DNA of 23,473 nt from a virus: IMG/VR virus record IMGVR_UViG_3300027779_000164, positions 1-23,473 of that record; one strand, written 5' to 3'. The position numbers and the translations under genes are program-made. The notes beneath the pieces were generated by a model that saw nothing but the letters and a program-made list of their open reading frames with translations, ran no database searches and was not told the DNA's origin. Shown in pieces: positions 7,559-15,903 of this stretch (positions are counted from its first letter, which is position 1; each line of letters opens with the position of its first letter).

Positions 7559-10063
7559 TTAATAAACTATTATCGACCCCACTGATCCCGCTACGGCGAA
7601 CTCCGAGGGGTAACTACCCGTGCTTAAGCAAACTAATTTGACAAAATCATTATTATGAGAACTTTCTATATACCCTCCCGAACCCGCCACGGTTTCCATA
7701 TACCCAAATATAATTTTCTGCTCGGCGTTCTGAGCCACTCTCCATCCTCCTAAGGTTTTTCCTACGACCTCTATTCGTCCGTTCGAAGAATTTCCCGTGG
7801 GTAACGTAAGAATTAATCGATCGTTCGCGGAACTATTATTTACTACATACCCCACGTTAGAAATCATTTGGGTATCTGAAACGACAGTTTGGTAAGCTAA
7901 ACCACCGGGGCCCTGCGGTCCCGATGCACCCTGTGATCCTTGATCGCCAACATTTCCTATGGGCCCTACGGGTCCATCTGCCCCACGGACTCCCCCAAGC
8001 GCGTGAGCGGAAAAGAACGTGTCGTACGAGGCGCCCTCTAGCGTATGTACTCCAGATTCGCTAAGATACAATTGACCGAAATATACTTCACCCGTCGCGA
8101 CAACATTAGTAATTACAGAGGTGTCTAAAGTGGGTGTTGTCCATGCGCTAGAGCTCGATTCAGAAGGATGACCGAAATTCATAACCTTCTCGGAAAGTAT
8201 CTGATTTGAAGACGAGGCAGATTGCCCGCCATGAGTCATTCTTAATGAAAGATGTGCGTATTCCCCGGAATCAATATAGTTGTTAACTCTTGTGCTCGCT
8301 TTAATTAAATACTTACCCGGAACACTCGGTTTCCAAAGCCCGCTATCTAAATAACCGGCAGACCAATCATTTTGAGTATCAAACCCGGCGGTGTAATCTG
8401 TACCAACGTAATTATCGACACTGTAATCTTGTAAAATTATATTTGTCGCTCCGCTAATGGAGTAATCTACCTGCCCGCTACGATAAGCAAAAAATCCAGC
8501 GCCCGTTGTGTACCCCACTACGCCCTGAAGTCCTTGGGGTCCTTGCGGGCCCGTGCTCCCCACGAAGTCCGAGCCTGAGGGCCCAGTTAACCCCGTTGGT
8601 CCCAATAACCCTTGAGGTCCTTGAGGTCCTTGCGTGCCATCGCTCCCAACAAATGCTAAGCCAGATAATCCTGATGGGCCCTGAGGCCCCTGAGGCCCCG
8701 CGTCTCCCTGTGCTCCTATGGCTCCTGATATTCCCGTAACACCCTGAGGGCCTATAAGCCCTATTGGCCCCGGGGGGCCACCTAATATATGAGCGCCGAA
8801 ATAAGATTTAGAAAAGCCGCCCTTTACATAAAGACTACTTGAGTCGCTTGGGTTAATATCTACCTTTAGAATATCCCCAGAGTATAGATCAGCAAAAGTA
8901 GAGATAGTTGAAATTCTGTCAGTAGTGGTGTAAAACGCATCTAAGTCCCGAAGATAATCTTGGCTAAGAATTGTTGTGGTTGCCCCTCGGGTCCTTTCGA
9001 GAGAAATAGTTGGGTTGTAATTATAGTCATAGCTCCCCGGCGCACTATCTGTTGTAACCTGAGAATGGACCAAGTAAGTTCCCGATATATCTGGGCTAAA
9101 TGAATAAGTGCTTACGTCATAATCATTTTTTGAATCAAAACTTTCTGTTTCAAATTGAATAGTGGTTTTTACGTTAGTAGGTATCGTCTGATCGGCGGAT
9201 TTGTACGCCAAGAATCCTCCGCCGCTAATTATACCCGCTGGCCCCTGAGGCCCACTAGCTGGGCCCTGAGGCCCCTGATCACCCTGAGGCCCCTGAGGAC
9301 CAATTAATCCTACGCCAGTTGCGCCAGAAGGCCCGACTATGCCCGTGACTCCCTGCGGTCCCTGAATGCCTTGGGGTCCCAGAGGGCCAGTTATACCCGT
9401 GGCTCCACTTGGACCAACAATCCCCTGAGGCCCAAGTGCCCCGACTAAACCCTGTGTGCCCTGAGGCCCTGTTATGCCCGTGGCTCCACTTGGACCGACA
9501 ATTCCTTGGGGCCCCTGCGGGCCCTGAGGGCCGTAAGAAGCGCCCTGAGGCCCCGTCGTCCCCTGAGCACCCTGAGGACCTATAGAGCCTAAATCTCCAG
9601 CTCTAGAAAAAGAAACAACGACTGAGTCGTTATCAAGAAAGACTCCAGAAGCAGCATGGTTTGTTTGGGGGGAGCTGGAGTATACAAATTGAGAAGGAAT
9701 AGAGTAGTATTCGCTCGTTGCGTTAGTTACTCCTGTGTGGCCTACTACGCTTCCCGTTATATCGAACAAAGCAAAATCTAGCGCATTTCCAGAATCATAA
9801 AATCTAAGAGAACCTTTTACGGAAGACGAGGAGTCATCGAGACCAGAAATCCATGCTTCATGATTAACGGACCCTAGACCAGTTCTATGGACATAGACGT
9901 TAGAGACGTTAGCTAAGCCGCTTTCGAAAAACGAAAAACGTCCTATGTTGGGGTCCGTGGAGGCGCCCGTCTCATGATTATATGAGTAGATAGTTATGTT
10001 TCCACCGGGCGCACCTTTTGGGCCGGTATCTCCAAGAAACGTTGTGAATGAACTATTAGGCAT
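7559..10063 (-). CDS. Collagen-like tail fibre with two C1q/TNF-like domains
   Basis: An 834-residue protein. Residues about 20-155 are a beta-rich domain found before collagen repeats in phage fibres (YSYNHETG, SNVYVH, AWISGLDDSSSSVKGSLRF, VSFSRAGD); a diverged copy is in the 695-residue gene. Gly-X-Y collagen repeats, mostly GPQ, occupy about 159-278, 430-515 and 690-720. Between them, about 281-428 has the strand pattern of a C1q-like jelly roll: GGGFLAYKSADQT, a FSPDISGTYLVHSQ strand, a FADLYSGDILKV strand and SKSYFGAHIL at the end. Residues about 521-690 are a more diverged copy (GAGFFAYRSG to FFSAHALGG). The C-terminal 110 residues are an unrecognised beta-rich tip. Collagen repeats trimerise fibre shafts and C1q domains are trimeric heads, so a trimeric receptor-binding fibre is likely. 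The gene lies 14 bases after the 301-residue gene. Confidence 0.87.
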   Translation of the reverse strand: MPNSSFTTFLGDTGPKGAPGGNITIYSYNHETGASTDPNIGRFSFFESGLANVSNVYVHRTGLGSVNHEAWISGLDDSSSSVKGSLRFYDSGNALDFALFDITGSVVGHTGVTNATSEYYSIPSQFVYSSSPQTNHAASGVFLDNDSVVVSFSRAGDLGSIGPQGAQGTTGPQGASYGPQGPQGPQGIVGPSGATGITGPQGTQGLVGALGPQGIVGPSGATGITGPLGPQGIQGPQGVTGIVGPSGATGVGLIGPQGPQGDQGPQGPASGPQGPAGIISGGGFLAYKSADQTIPTNVKTTIQFETESFDSKNDYDVSTYSFSPDISGTYLVHSQVTTDSAPGSYDYNYNPTISLERTRGATTTILSQDYLRDLDAFYTTTDRISTISTFADLYSGDILKVDINPSDSSSLYVKGGFSKSYFGAHILGGPPGPIGLIGPQGVTGISGAIGAQGDAGPQGPQGPSGLSGLAFVGSDGTQGPQGPQGLLGPTGLTGPSGSDFVGSTGPQGPQGLQGVVGYTTGAGFFAYRSGQVDYSISGATNIILQDYSVDNYVGTDYTAGFDTQNDWSAGYLDSGLWKPSVPGKYLIKASTRVNNYIDSGEYAHLSLRMTHGGQSASSSNQILSEKVMNFGHPSESSSSAWTTPTLDTSVITNVVATGEVYFGQLYLSESGVHTLEGASYDTFFSAHALGGVRGADGPVGPIGNVGDQGSQGASGPQGPGGLAYQTVVSDTQMISNVGYVVNNSSANDRLILTLPTGNSSNGRIEVVGKTLGGWRVAQNAEQKIIFGYMETVAGSGGYIESSHNNDFVKLVCLSTGSYPSEFAVAGSVGSIIVY

Positions 10064-10077
10064 GCTTAATTATTATA

Positions 10078-10983
10078 TTAAATTCTCCCTAAAGAACTAT
10101 TAAACTTTGTTAAAGCTCCGTTCAGGACTGTTATTTCTGTTTCGGTTAATTCTGCACCCATACTATAGAATAAGAGCTTGTATATGCTTGTCTGGGTTAC
10201 TTGTCCTCCAGAGTAAGCTCCAAATATTCTGAATTTATATCCGCCTATCGGGTGTGCAGATTGATTTGATGTCGCGTCAGAGTCGTCATACTCTACGGCG
10301 TCTTTATATAATTTTTGATTTATGTTCGAGGTTCTATTTGCTAACCAAAATCCTCCGACACTATTTACATTTTCTTTTCTTACGTATCCGTTCGACGAAC
10401 CCGGCGCAAACGAGCTTGGACTGCCTGCTTTTAATATCTGATCTGAGTTAAATTCAATGTAAGAACTTAAATCATTCTCAATAGAATAATCTCCTCCGCA
10501 TAGGGGCATCATATACCCGCCGACAGAAGACAAACTTACATCCGCAGAAGTAGACATAAATGATAAATGTCCATAACTGCTACTCATACCGGCCGAGCTA
10601 AGAAACACGTTCGTTTCAAGATATTTCGAGCCCGACTCCCCAAGAGCCGTCGCGCCTGCCGCAGATAAACCGCCCGTCTCTGAATAATCATATTCAGCAA
10701 AACCAAAATTTTTATCTTTTAAATAGCCTATCGATCTATCACTATCTCCTACAATAATCGGATGCAAAGAAGCTCTTAAATTAGAACCACAAAACAAATT
10801 ACATCTTTTAATTTTATTTCTAATATTGTTTACCCTTAAGGTTATTATAAATTCATTTAATGCCTCTAAAGTTTTTTGGCTTACTTCGCCCCCATCGCTT
10901 TCTATGTTAGATTTCCAACTCGCGACATCTTCAACGAAGACCCCTGTGCTAGCTAGCATCGCTGTGTTAAGCCCGCCTAACAT
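10078..10983 (-). CDS. Putative phage structural protein, LamG-like C-terminal strand
   Basis: A 301-residue protein with no signal peptide or membrane segment. The first 55 residues are helical; the rest alternates beta-prone, Ser/Gly-rich stretches. Its C-terminal end (KLLFYSMGAELTETEITVLN and then a final SLGR) matches the closing pattern of LamG-like jelly rolls in many phage tail proteins, where a conserved strand is followed by a helix in L-T-x-x-E. I do not recognise the N-terminal half. Its ATG overlaps the TAA of the upstream collagen-like fibre gene by one base (TAATG), so it is translationally coupled. It sits between two collagen-like fibre genes, which suggests a virion structural or fibre-associated role. 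An enzyme is unlikely because no catalytic motif is visible. Confidence 0.7.
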   Translation of the reverse strand: MLGGLNTAMLASTGVFVEDVASWKSNIESDGGEVSQKTLEALNEFIITLRVNNIRNKIKRCNLFCGSNLRASLHPIIVGDSDRSIGYLKDKNFGFAEYDYSETGGLSAAGATALGESGSKYLETNVFLSSAGMSSSYGHLSFMSTSADVSLSSVGGYMMPLCGGDYSIENDLSSYIEFNSDQILKAGSPSSFAPGSSNGYVRKENVNSVGGFWLANRTSNINQKLYKDAVEYDDSDATSNQSAHPIGGYKFRIFGAYSGGQVTQTSIYKLLFYSMGAELTETEITVLNGALTKFNSSLGRI

Positions 10984-13070
10984 TATTTTTCATCTCCGAA
11001 TGCTATGATTGTGTCGCTTTGGTTTGCTCCGAACGAGGTGAAACTGACTAAAGCATTTTTGCCTGCTTTTAATTCCGTGGGCGCTAGTGATCCAACGAAT
11101 ATAGGTTTATCGCTAGTCTCCCCAAAGATTAATGCGTAATCTATGACGGTGGTATTTTTTATTTTTAATGTGACTGTTTTACCAGTCCCCCCGTTAATTG
11201 TTTTTATAATTGTGCTACCTAATACATCGAGGGTTTGAAATGGTTCTCCGTCGAAATCTATTGAAACTTGCCCGTTATTCCAATTCAAAGCCTTTACCCC
11301 GAAAGAAGTTTGTAAAGATAATTTCTTACTGGTAAGGGTCTGTTGACCGTTACGCGTTACGTCTCCGATTCCCGGGATTATAAAGTTAGGGCCTATTCCT
11401 GACTCCACTACTTGCCCACGATAATTCTGAACAAAACCCCCAGTTGTACTCGTCGCACAAAATAAAGGCTTAGAGACTGATCCGACTGTATTAGGTTCGC
11501 CCGTGGTTAGTAAGCCGGCTACGGAGTCGTCTAACCAATAAATTTTTCCCGGTGAAAACTGAGCGTCTGTCGTGTGCGAAGCAAAGGGGCTCGTCTTCAT
11601 TAAGCCCGTTGGCCAACTAATAAACCCTTCAGTAACTACAGTAAATGAATTGTTGCCCGTATCTAAAGATTGCACCAAGCCTACGACTTCCGCATTCTCT
11701 TGAGAGTTAGCTCTAGATTTTGTATATTCAGTTCCGTTGTATCTAAGAGCATCAATTACTCCAAAAGCGTTCTCCCCAATCCAAAAATCATTTTGTTGAA
11801 TTGTTTTCGTGACCAAGCTTGTGCTGCCTGAGATTATCCCCAAGGCCCCTACTAATCCCTGTGCTCCCTGTGGTCCTTGACCACCCTGCGGTCCTGTTGA
11901 CCCCGGAGGGCCTCCCTCTGGACCCTGAGGTCCTTGGGGCCCTGTCACGCCGCTAGCTAAAATATCCCAATATTGATCATCTTGTGTGCCTCTTGGGATT
12001 TGGCCTTGGTGCTGGTTCCCAAATGAAGATATGAAAGAAGAGCTTCCGTGAAACACGGCGTCTTGGTCATTATAAGATATCAGACTATTCCAAGTACCGC
12101 TCCAGCCAATGCTCGTTCCTTGGGGCCCCTGAGGGCCTCCAGCGGGCCCTATGAGACCTTGCGGTCCTTGCGGTCCCTGAGGACCGCCTTGGCCCTGAGC
12201 TCCTTGAGGGCCGTCTGAGGGCCCTTGAGGCCCTACCTGCCCCTTATCCCCCCTAGCTGAGAAAGATAGCACAACTTTATCGTTTTCTGCGAATGCACCG
12301 GTAATTAAATTATTTGACTCGCTTGAGCTAACGTAAGACAAGGGAACAGTAAAATAGCCATCTCCGTTAGACAAAACACCGGTAACGTGATATGAAGAAA
12401 ATTTAGATGGATTATCATTTTTGAATAAGCGAAGCGTGCCCCTAACGTCGCTTGACGAATTAGCTAAATCAGTTATCCAAGGGGTATTATCGACTAGGGT
12501 AAATGCTCCAGTTTGAGAATAATAACCATAATCATGTACATATAAGTTATTTGCTTGATTAAAGTCGCCCGTAGAATCAAATGTAAAATATCCTGTAGCT
12601 GGATAAGTTTGAGATGACCCAGTCTGATGATCGTAATAATAAAGAGAACTATCCCCTCCGAAACCGCCCCTATCTCCTATGGGGCCCTGCGCCATTTTAA
12701 CTGAAGTAGAACTACCCGGGGCAGTAATTGAAAACACCCCATCCTGTATGCCTATCTTATGCCCTTTGTCTAGGTACAGATTTTCCCATGATCTATCTAT
12801 CGATCCTAAATCGTACCCGCTTCTAATAGGTAATAAATTTCCCGTAGCGGCGTATAATCTATCTACAATTTCATTTGATCCGGAAACAGAAATAGAATCA
12901 GCATAAACAGTTTTCCAAGCCAAGCTCGCTTGCCCTAAATCGTATACGCCGCTTTCCGATGGGTTAAGGTGCGTAGATTTCCCCGAGAGGGTTCCAGCGT
13001 ACACCTCTCCTATGTACCCAGAAAGCCCCTCTTTGTCCAGCTGCTTTACTTTAATCTTGTTGTCCGCCAT
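10983..13070 (-). CDS. Collagen-like tail fibre with a carbohydrate-binding-like insert
   Basis: A 695-residue protein, first of the fibre block. Residues about 43-64 and 86-106 are two copies of a short tail-fibre repeat (YDLGxxxxxWxxxYxD). Residues about 140-275 are the same pre-collagen beta domain as in the 834-residue fibre (YYYDHQTG, NLYVHD, WITDLANSSSDVRGTLRL, VVLSFSARGD). Collagen GPQ repeats run about 279-319 and 376-412. Between them, residues about 322-372 (GWSGTWNSLISYNDQDAVFH ... YWDILASG) have the Trp/Tyr spacing of a CBM5/12-like module (W, then Y..xD.V, then YW). The C-terminal 280 residues are a beta-rich region I do not recognise. A trimeric glycan-binding fibre is the best reading. 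A spacer of 38 bases separates it from TerL, and an AAAGG sits just before the ATG. Confidence 0.86.
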   Translation of the reverse strand: MADNKIKVKQLDKEGLSGYIGEVYAGTLSGKSTHLNPSESGVYDLGQASLAWKTVYADSISVSGSNEIVDRLYAATGNLLPIRSGYDLGSIDRSWENLYLDKGHKIGIQDGVFSITAPGSSTSVKMAQGPIGDRGGFGGDSSLYYYDHQTGSSQTYPATGYFTFDSTGDFNQANNLYVHDYGYYSQTGAFTLVDNTPWITDLANSSSDVRGTLRLFKNDNPSKFSSYHVTGVLSNGDGYFTVPLSYVSSSESNNLITGAFAENDKVVLSFSARGDKGQVGPQGPSDGPQGAQGQGGPQGPQGPQGLIGPAGGPQGPQGTSIGWSGTWNSLISYNDQDAVFHGSSSFISSFGNQHQGQIPRGTQDDQYWDILASGVTGPQGPQGPEGGPPGSTGPQGGQGPQGAQGLVGALGIISGSTSLVTKTIQQNDFWIGENAFGVIDALRYNGTEYTKSRANSQENAEVVGLVQSLDTGNNSFTVVTEGFISWPTGLMKTSPFASHTTDAQFSPGKIYWLDDSVAGLLTTGEPNTVGSVSKPLFCATSTTGGFVQNYRGQVVESGIGPNFIIPGIGDVTRNGQQTLTSKKLSLQTSFGVKALNWNNGQVSIDFDGEPFQTLDVLGSTIIKTINGGTGKTVTLKIKNTTVIDYALIFGETSDKPIFVGSLAPTELKAGKNALVSFTSFGANQSDTIIAFGDEK

Positions 13071-13108
13071 ACCTTTTAACCTACCTACGAATTTTAATTA
13101 ATTACACT

Positions 13109-14935
13109 TTAATGTATCATTCTAGGCACAAAAGTCACGCCCATGTCGCTTGGGATAGATTTCATGTCGTAATAGCTTTTTTGAGCCCAATTAACTAACA
13201 TCAAAGTCGTATAGTTATCTTTTCTAGCCCTCGACGCAGATGAGCTTCTTTTAAGGTGCAAAGGTAAGTCGAAAGTTTGAGTACCTTTCGCAGTGCTTTT
13301 AACCTCCACAAGGGCGCATTGTTTTTTCGTTTGGTGTATTAAGCTGTCCTGAGTGTCTATAAAATCCCCCAAGCTACTCTCGCCCGTGTGTGTTAACGTA
13401 ATTTTCTCACTTGTTTGCGACATAAATGCTGCAGAATGAGCGCTAGTCTTTGAGGCAAACCATATTTTTTTATGATCAATGCACGCCTGTAAATGCTCGT
13501 TTGCTTTTCTAATAAATTCTGTAGAAAATATTTGCTTAAATACAATTGCGCCAGAGTCTTTATTGTACCCTCTTCTCAGTTTTATTAACTCTTTTGCATA
13601 ATCTTTTCCATCTTTAGCGGACTCGAAATCGACAAAAGACATTTTTATTTTATCTCTTATGAATAAAGAATTTTCATTACAGCTATCAATAAATTGGAAG
13701 CCAGCATTATCTATACATATCATCTCGATATTAAAATTACTCATTACGTAATGCATATACTGGATATGGTCTCTTAAGTTTCCCCCTGCTACGGCGTAGC
13801 CATGCACTAACGTACCCTGCTGTGTTTCGTCATCTAGCTCAAGAACAGACATAGCAAAATAATCAGAAGCGGGGCTGTTACTGAAACTGGGATCGATAGC
13901 GACTATATATTTACTGTCAGGCTTTCCTTTAATTAGGGTTGTCGGGGATTGCCCGTCGGGTATGGTGCATTTGTACATTTTTTTCGCGCTAAAGTAGCTA
14001 TCAGAACCGTCGGTAAACTGAGCGCAATATTCACGCTGGAAACTTGAATGGCTCTGACCGCCATTTTGAGCTTCCTCAATAATCGTATGATCAATCATGT
14101 AATCTGGCAACGCTTCGTACCCTATTTGAGAAATGAAGTAAGTTGCGTCGCCCTTCTCTTTAGAGTAAATATGATCTACCCACTCTTTAAATGTTCTGTA
14201 TAAATTTTCAAACGTATAACTAGCTGAAGAAAGTGCAATCATTTTGGAATTATTTTCAAATACTATTCTTTGGCTCTCTTCCATTTTACCTAGTTCGATA
14301 AGCTTGTCTTCTGTTTCTCTAATTTCTAAACGCTCTTTCATGTTCTGCGGGGCGACTAAGAATGGCATGAGAACGGTTTTAATTATGTCTTCTGGTAAAA
14401 GTAGGAACTCGTCCAACACAAGAACATTCGCGCGGAAACCACGAATTTTTTCTCCAGATAAGGGAATCGCTGTAATTGACCCGCCGTTTATGTCCCACCG
14501 AAATTGATCGTTTCGTTTCGATTTCGCTCCGAACGTTTGAGCTAATAGCTCTGCGCCTTTCGAATTAACAAATTTTTCTAAATTTTCAAATATGAAGCGA
14601 GCGGTTCTGAAAGTAGGACCAGCAATTAAGATTTTAGTATTCGGTTCGAATATACACTGCAAGAAGCAATAAACTGCGGCAATAAAAGATTTACCGCACC
14701 CACGACCCCACACACACATACTAAAGTTCCTGTTAAATAATCCCTTAAGGGTCATCTCTTGATATGGGGCCAGCTTTATTCCCGCAATCAATTCCGTGGT
14801 CAATCCTAGATTTGCGCGTAAAAATTTAGCTAAAGTTATCTTTGCTTCTCTATCGTCAAGGCTACCTTTAATTTTCATTAACTCTGCGTTAATGTTTGTA
14901 ATCGGTCGTTCGTATTTTTCTGGCGCGTACCACAT
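13109..14935 (-). CDS. Terminase large subunit (TerL)
   Basis: A 608-residue packaging motor protein with the usual two-domain order and normal length. ATPase domain: Walker A GRGCGKS at residues 77-83, Walker B VLVLDE at 171-176, and a coupling-motif-like ALSSAS at 234-239. Nuclease domain (RNase H fold): Asp348 in AIDPSFSN, Asp409 in CIDNAG, and a late Asp573 in RKDNYTTL, the expected three acidic metal ligands. It translocates DNA into the prohead and cuts concatemers. The start ATG 14935 lies 17 bases downstream of the ERCC4-nuclease stop in the same operon. The fold order and size point to a T4 gp17-like headful enzyme, but the packaging type cannot be decided by eye. The stop is followed by an AGTGTAA motif seen in other gaps of the window. 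Confidence 0.95.
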   Translation of the reverse strand: MWYAPEKYERPITNINAELMKIKGSLDDREAKITLAKFLRANLGLTTELIAGIKLAPYQEMTLKGLFNRNFSMCVWGRGCGKSFIAAVYCFLQCIFEPNTKILIAGPTFRTARFIFENLEKFVNSKGAELLAQTFGAKSKRNDQFRWDINGGSITAIPLSGEKIRGFRANVLVLDEFLLLPEDIIKTVLMPFLVAPQNMKERLEIRETEDKLIELGKMEESQRIVFENNSKMIALSSASYTFENLYRTFKEWVDHIYSKEKGDATYFISQIGYEALPDYMIDHTIIEEAQNGGQSHSSFQREYCAQFTDGSDSYFSAKKMYKCTIPDGQSPTTLIKGKPDSKYIVAIDPSFSNSPASDYFAMSVLELDDETQQGTLVHGYAVAGGNLRDHIQYMHYVMSNFNIEMICIDNAGFQFIDSCNENSLFIRDKIKMSFVDFESAKDGKDYAKELIKLRRGYNKDSGAIVFKQIFSTEFIRKANEHLQACIDHKKIWFASKTSAHSAAFMSQTSEKITLTHTGESSLGDFIDTQDSLIHQTKKQCALVEVKSTAKGTQTFDLPLHLKRSSSASRARKDNYTTLMLVNWAQKSYYDMKSIPSDMGVTFVPRMIH

Positions 14936-14952
14936 ATATTAGAGTCTATTCG

Positions 14953-15903
14953 TCATAATATTTTTAAATCATAAGCTAGCTGTAGGTCTATTTTTTTATA
15001 CGCGCATCCGCACGTGAAGATTCTTTCAATAACTCTCGACGCCTCTTTCCGACCGTTAACAAATAAAAATTGGACATGCGGATATTTTTGGGCTAATTTT
15101 CTTACTCGATTAAATATAAATTCTGGGGTAGCTTTTACATTTTTAAATACTTTTTCTTTATTGTAAGATTTTCTTTGCTCGTTGAAATATAAAGCATTAT
15201 TAAATTTAGATTCCACAAGAACAATTAGATTAGCTTCGTTTTCTTGAGCTCTTTCGATTTCCTTAACGAATCTTTCATACCCCCCGCTTATCGTGCCGAT
15301 AAAGTCAGAGAGACCCTTGCGTTCTATATAACAATTGCAAGTAGCCTGCTTGCTATTAAAAGCGTAATCCCCATAGTCTAATTTACGGACCTCAACGCCT
15401 CTGGAAAACCGAAGTGGTTTTTGCTCACGCGTATCTATAAATATCTTGTATTCTGGCTTATTCCATTCGTCACCGCTGATTATATCATTAAATTGTCCGT
15501 ATTTATTTTTTAAACCAAGATCGGCACAAAATCGGTAATAATCTCCAAATAGTTCATTAAAATATTGTATGGGCGGGCATAGTATAGATCTTAATTCTAC
15601 TTGAGAAGGCGTGTATACTAAGTCTTTTTCTTTCTTTCTTTTTTCTATTAACTGGGTGCAGTAGTCTTTAGCGCTCTGCTCTGGTTGAGCTTTTAACCAC
15701 ATTCTTAGATTAGTTCTAGAATTAAAATCAGAAGAAAAATATTGTTTTTTGTTTTTGAATTTGATTATGTCACCGGTGTGGGGATCATATCGGGGGTAAT
15801 GTTTTTGATAATACTCAACCATACGCAGGTCATGCGCTTTTAAGTGCGAGTGAAGCTGCCTGTCTGAGTCGAACTCTTTATCACATATTTTACATTTAGC
15901 CAT
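14953..15903 (-). CDS. C2H2 zinc-finger plus ERCC4 (XPF-family) nuclease
   Basis: A 316-residue protein with a textbook C2H2 finger at the N terminus: Cys4, Cys7, His20, His24 (C-x2-C-x12-H-x3-H). Residues about 40-145 are a basic linker domain I do not recognise. Residues about 150-295 match the ERCC4 nuclease domain: FIDTREQKPL (Asp157), LDYGDYAF (Asp179), then IERKGLSDFIG with Glu194-Arg195-Lys196 and Asp200, which is the GDxnERKxxxD signature; IVLVES follows. XPF-family nucleases cut branched or flap DNA next to ss/ds junctions. Here there is no visible helix-hairpin-helix tail, so the finger may supply DNA binding. The gene overlaps the 359-residue gene by 8 bases and precedes TerL by 17, pointing to a job at packaging, such as clearing branches or end processing (inference). 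A homing-type nuclease is an alternative. Confidence 0.85.
   Translation of the reverse strand: MAKCKICDKEFDSDRQLHSHLKAHDLRMVEYYQKHYPRYDPHTGDIIKFKNKKQYFSSDFNSRTNLRMWLKAQPEQSAKDYCTQLIEKRKKEKDLVYTPSQVELRSILCPPIQYFNELFGDYYRFCADLGLKNKYGQFNDIISGDEWNKPEYKIFIDTREQKPLRFSRGVEVRKLDYGDYAFNSKQATCNCYIERKGLSDFIGTISGGYERFVKEIERAQENEANLIVLVESKFNNALYFNEQRKSYNKEKVFKNVKATPEFIFNRVRKLAQKYPHVQFLFVNGRKEASRVIERIFTCGCAYKKIDLQLAYDLKIL

Noticed and set aside
7900-9600. CRISPR-like or tandem array appearance
   Set aside because: The repetition follows the Gly-X-Y codon pattern of collagen-like protein in an open frame; there are no constant-length spacers.
1-13070. Diversity-generating retroelement acting on the fibre genes
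   Set aside because: No reverse transcriptase gene, no template/variable repeat pair with A-directed differences and no C-type lectin target were visible in the window.
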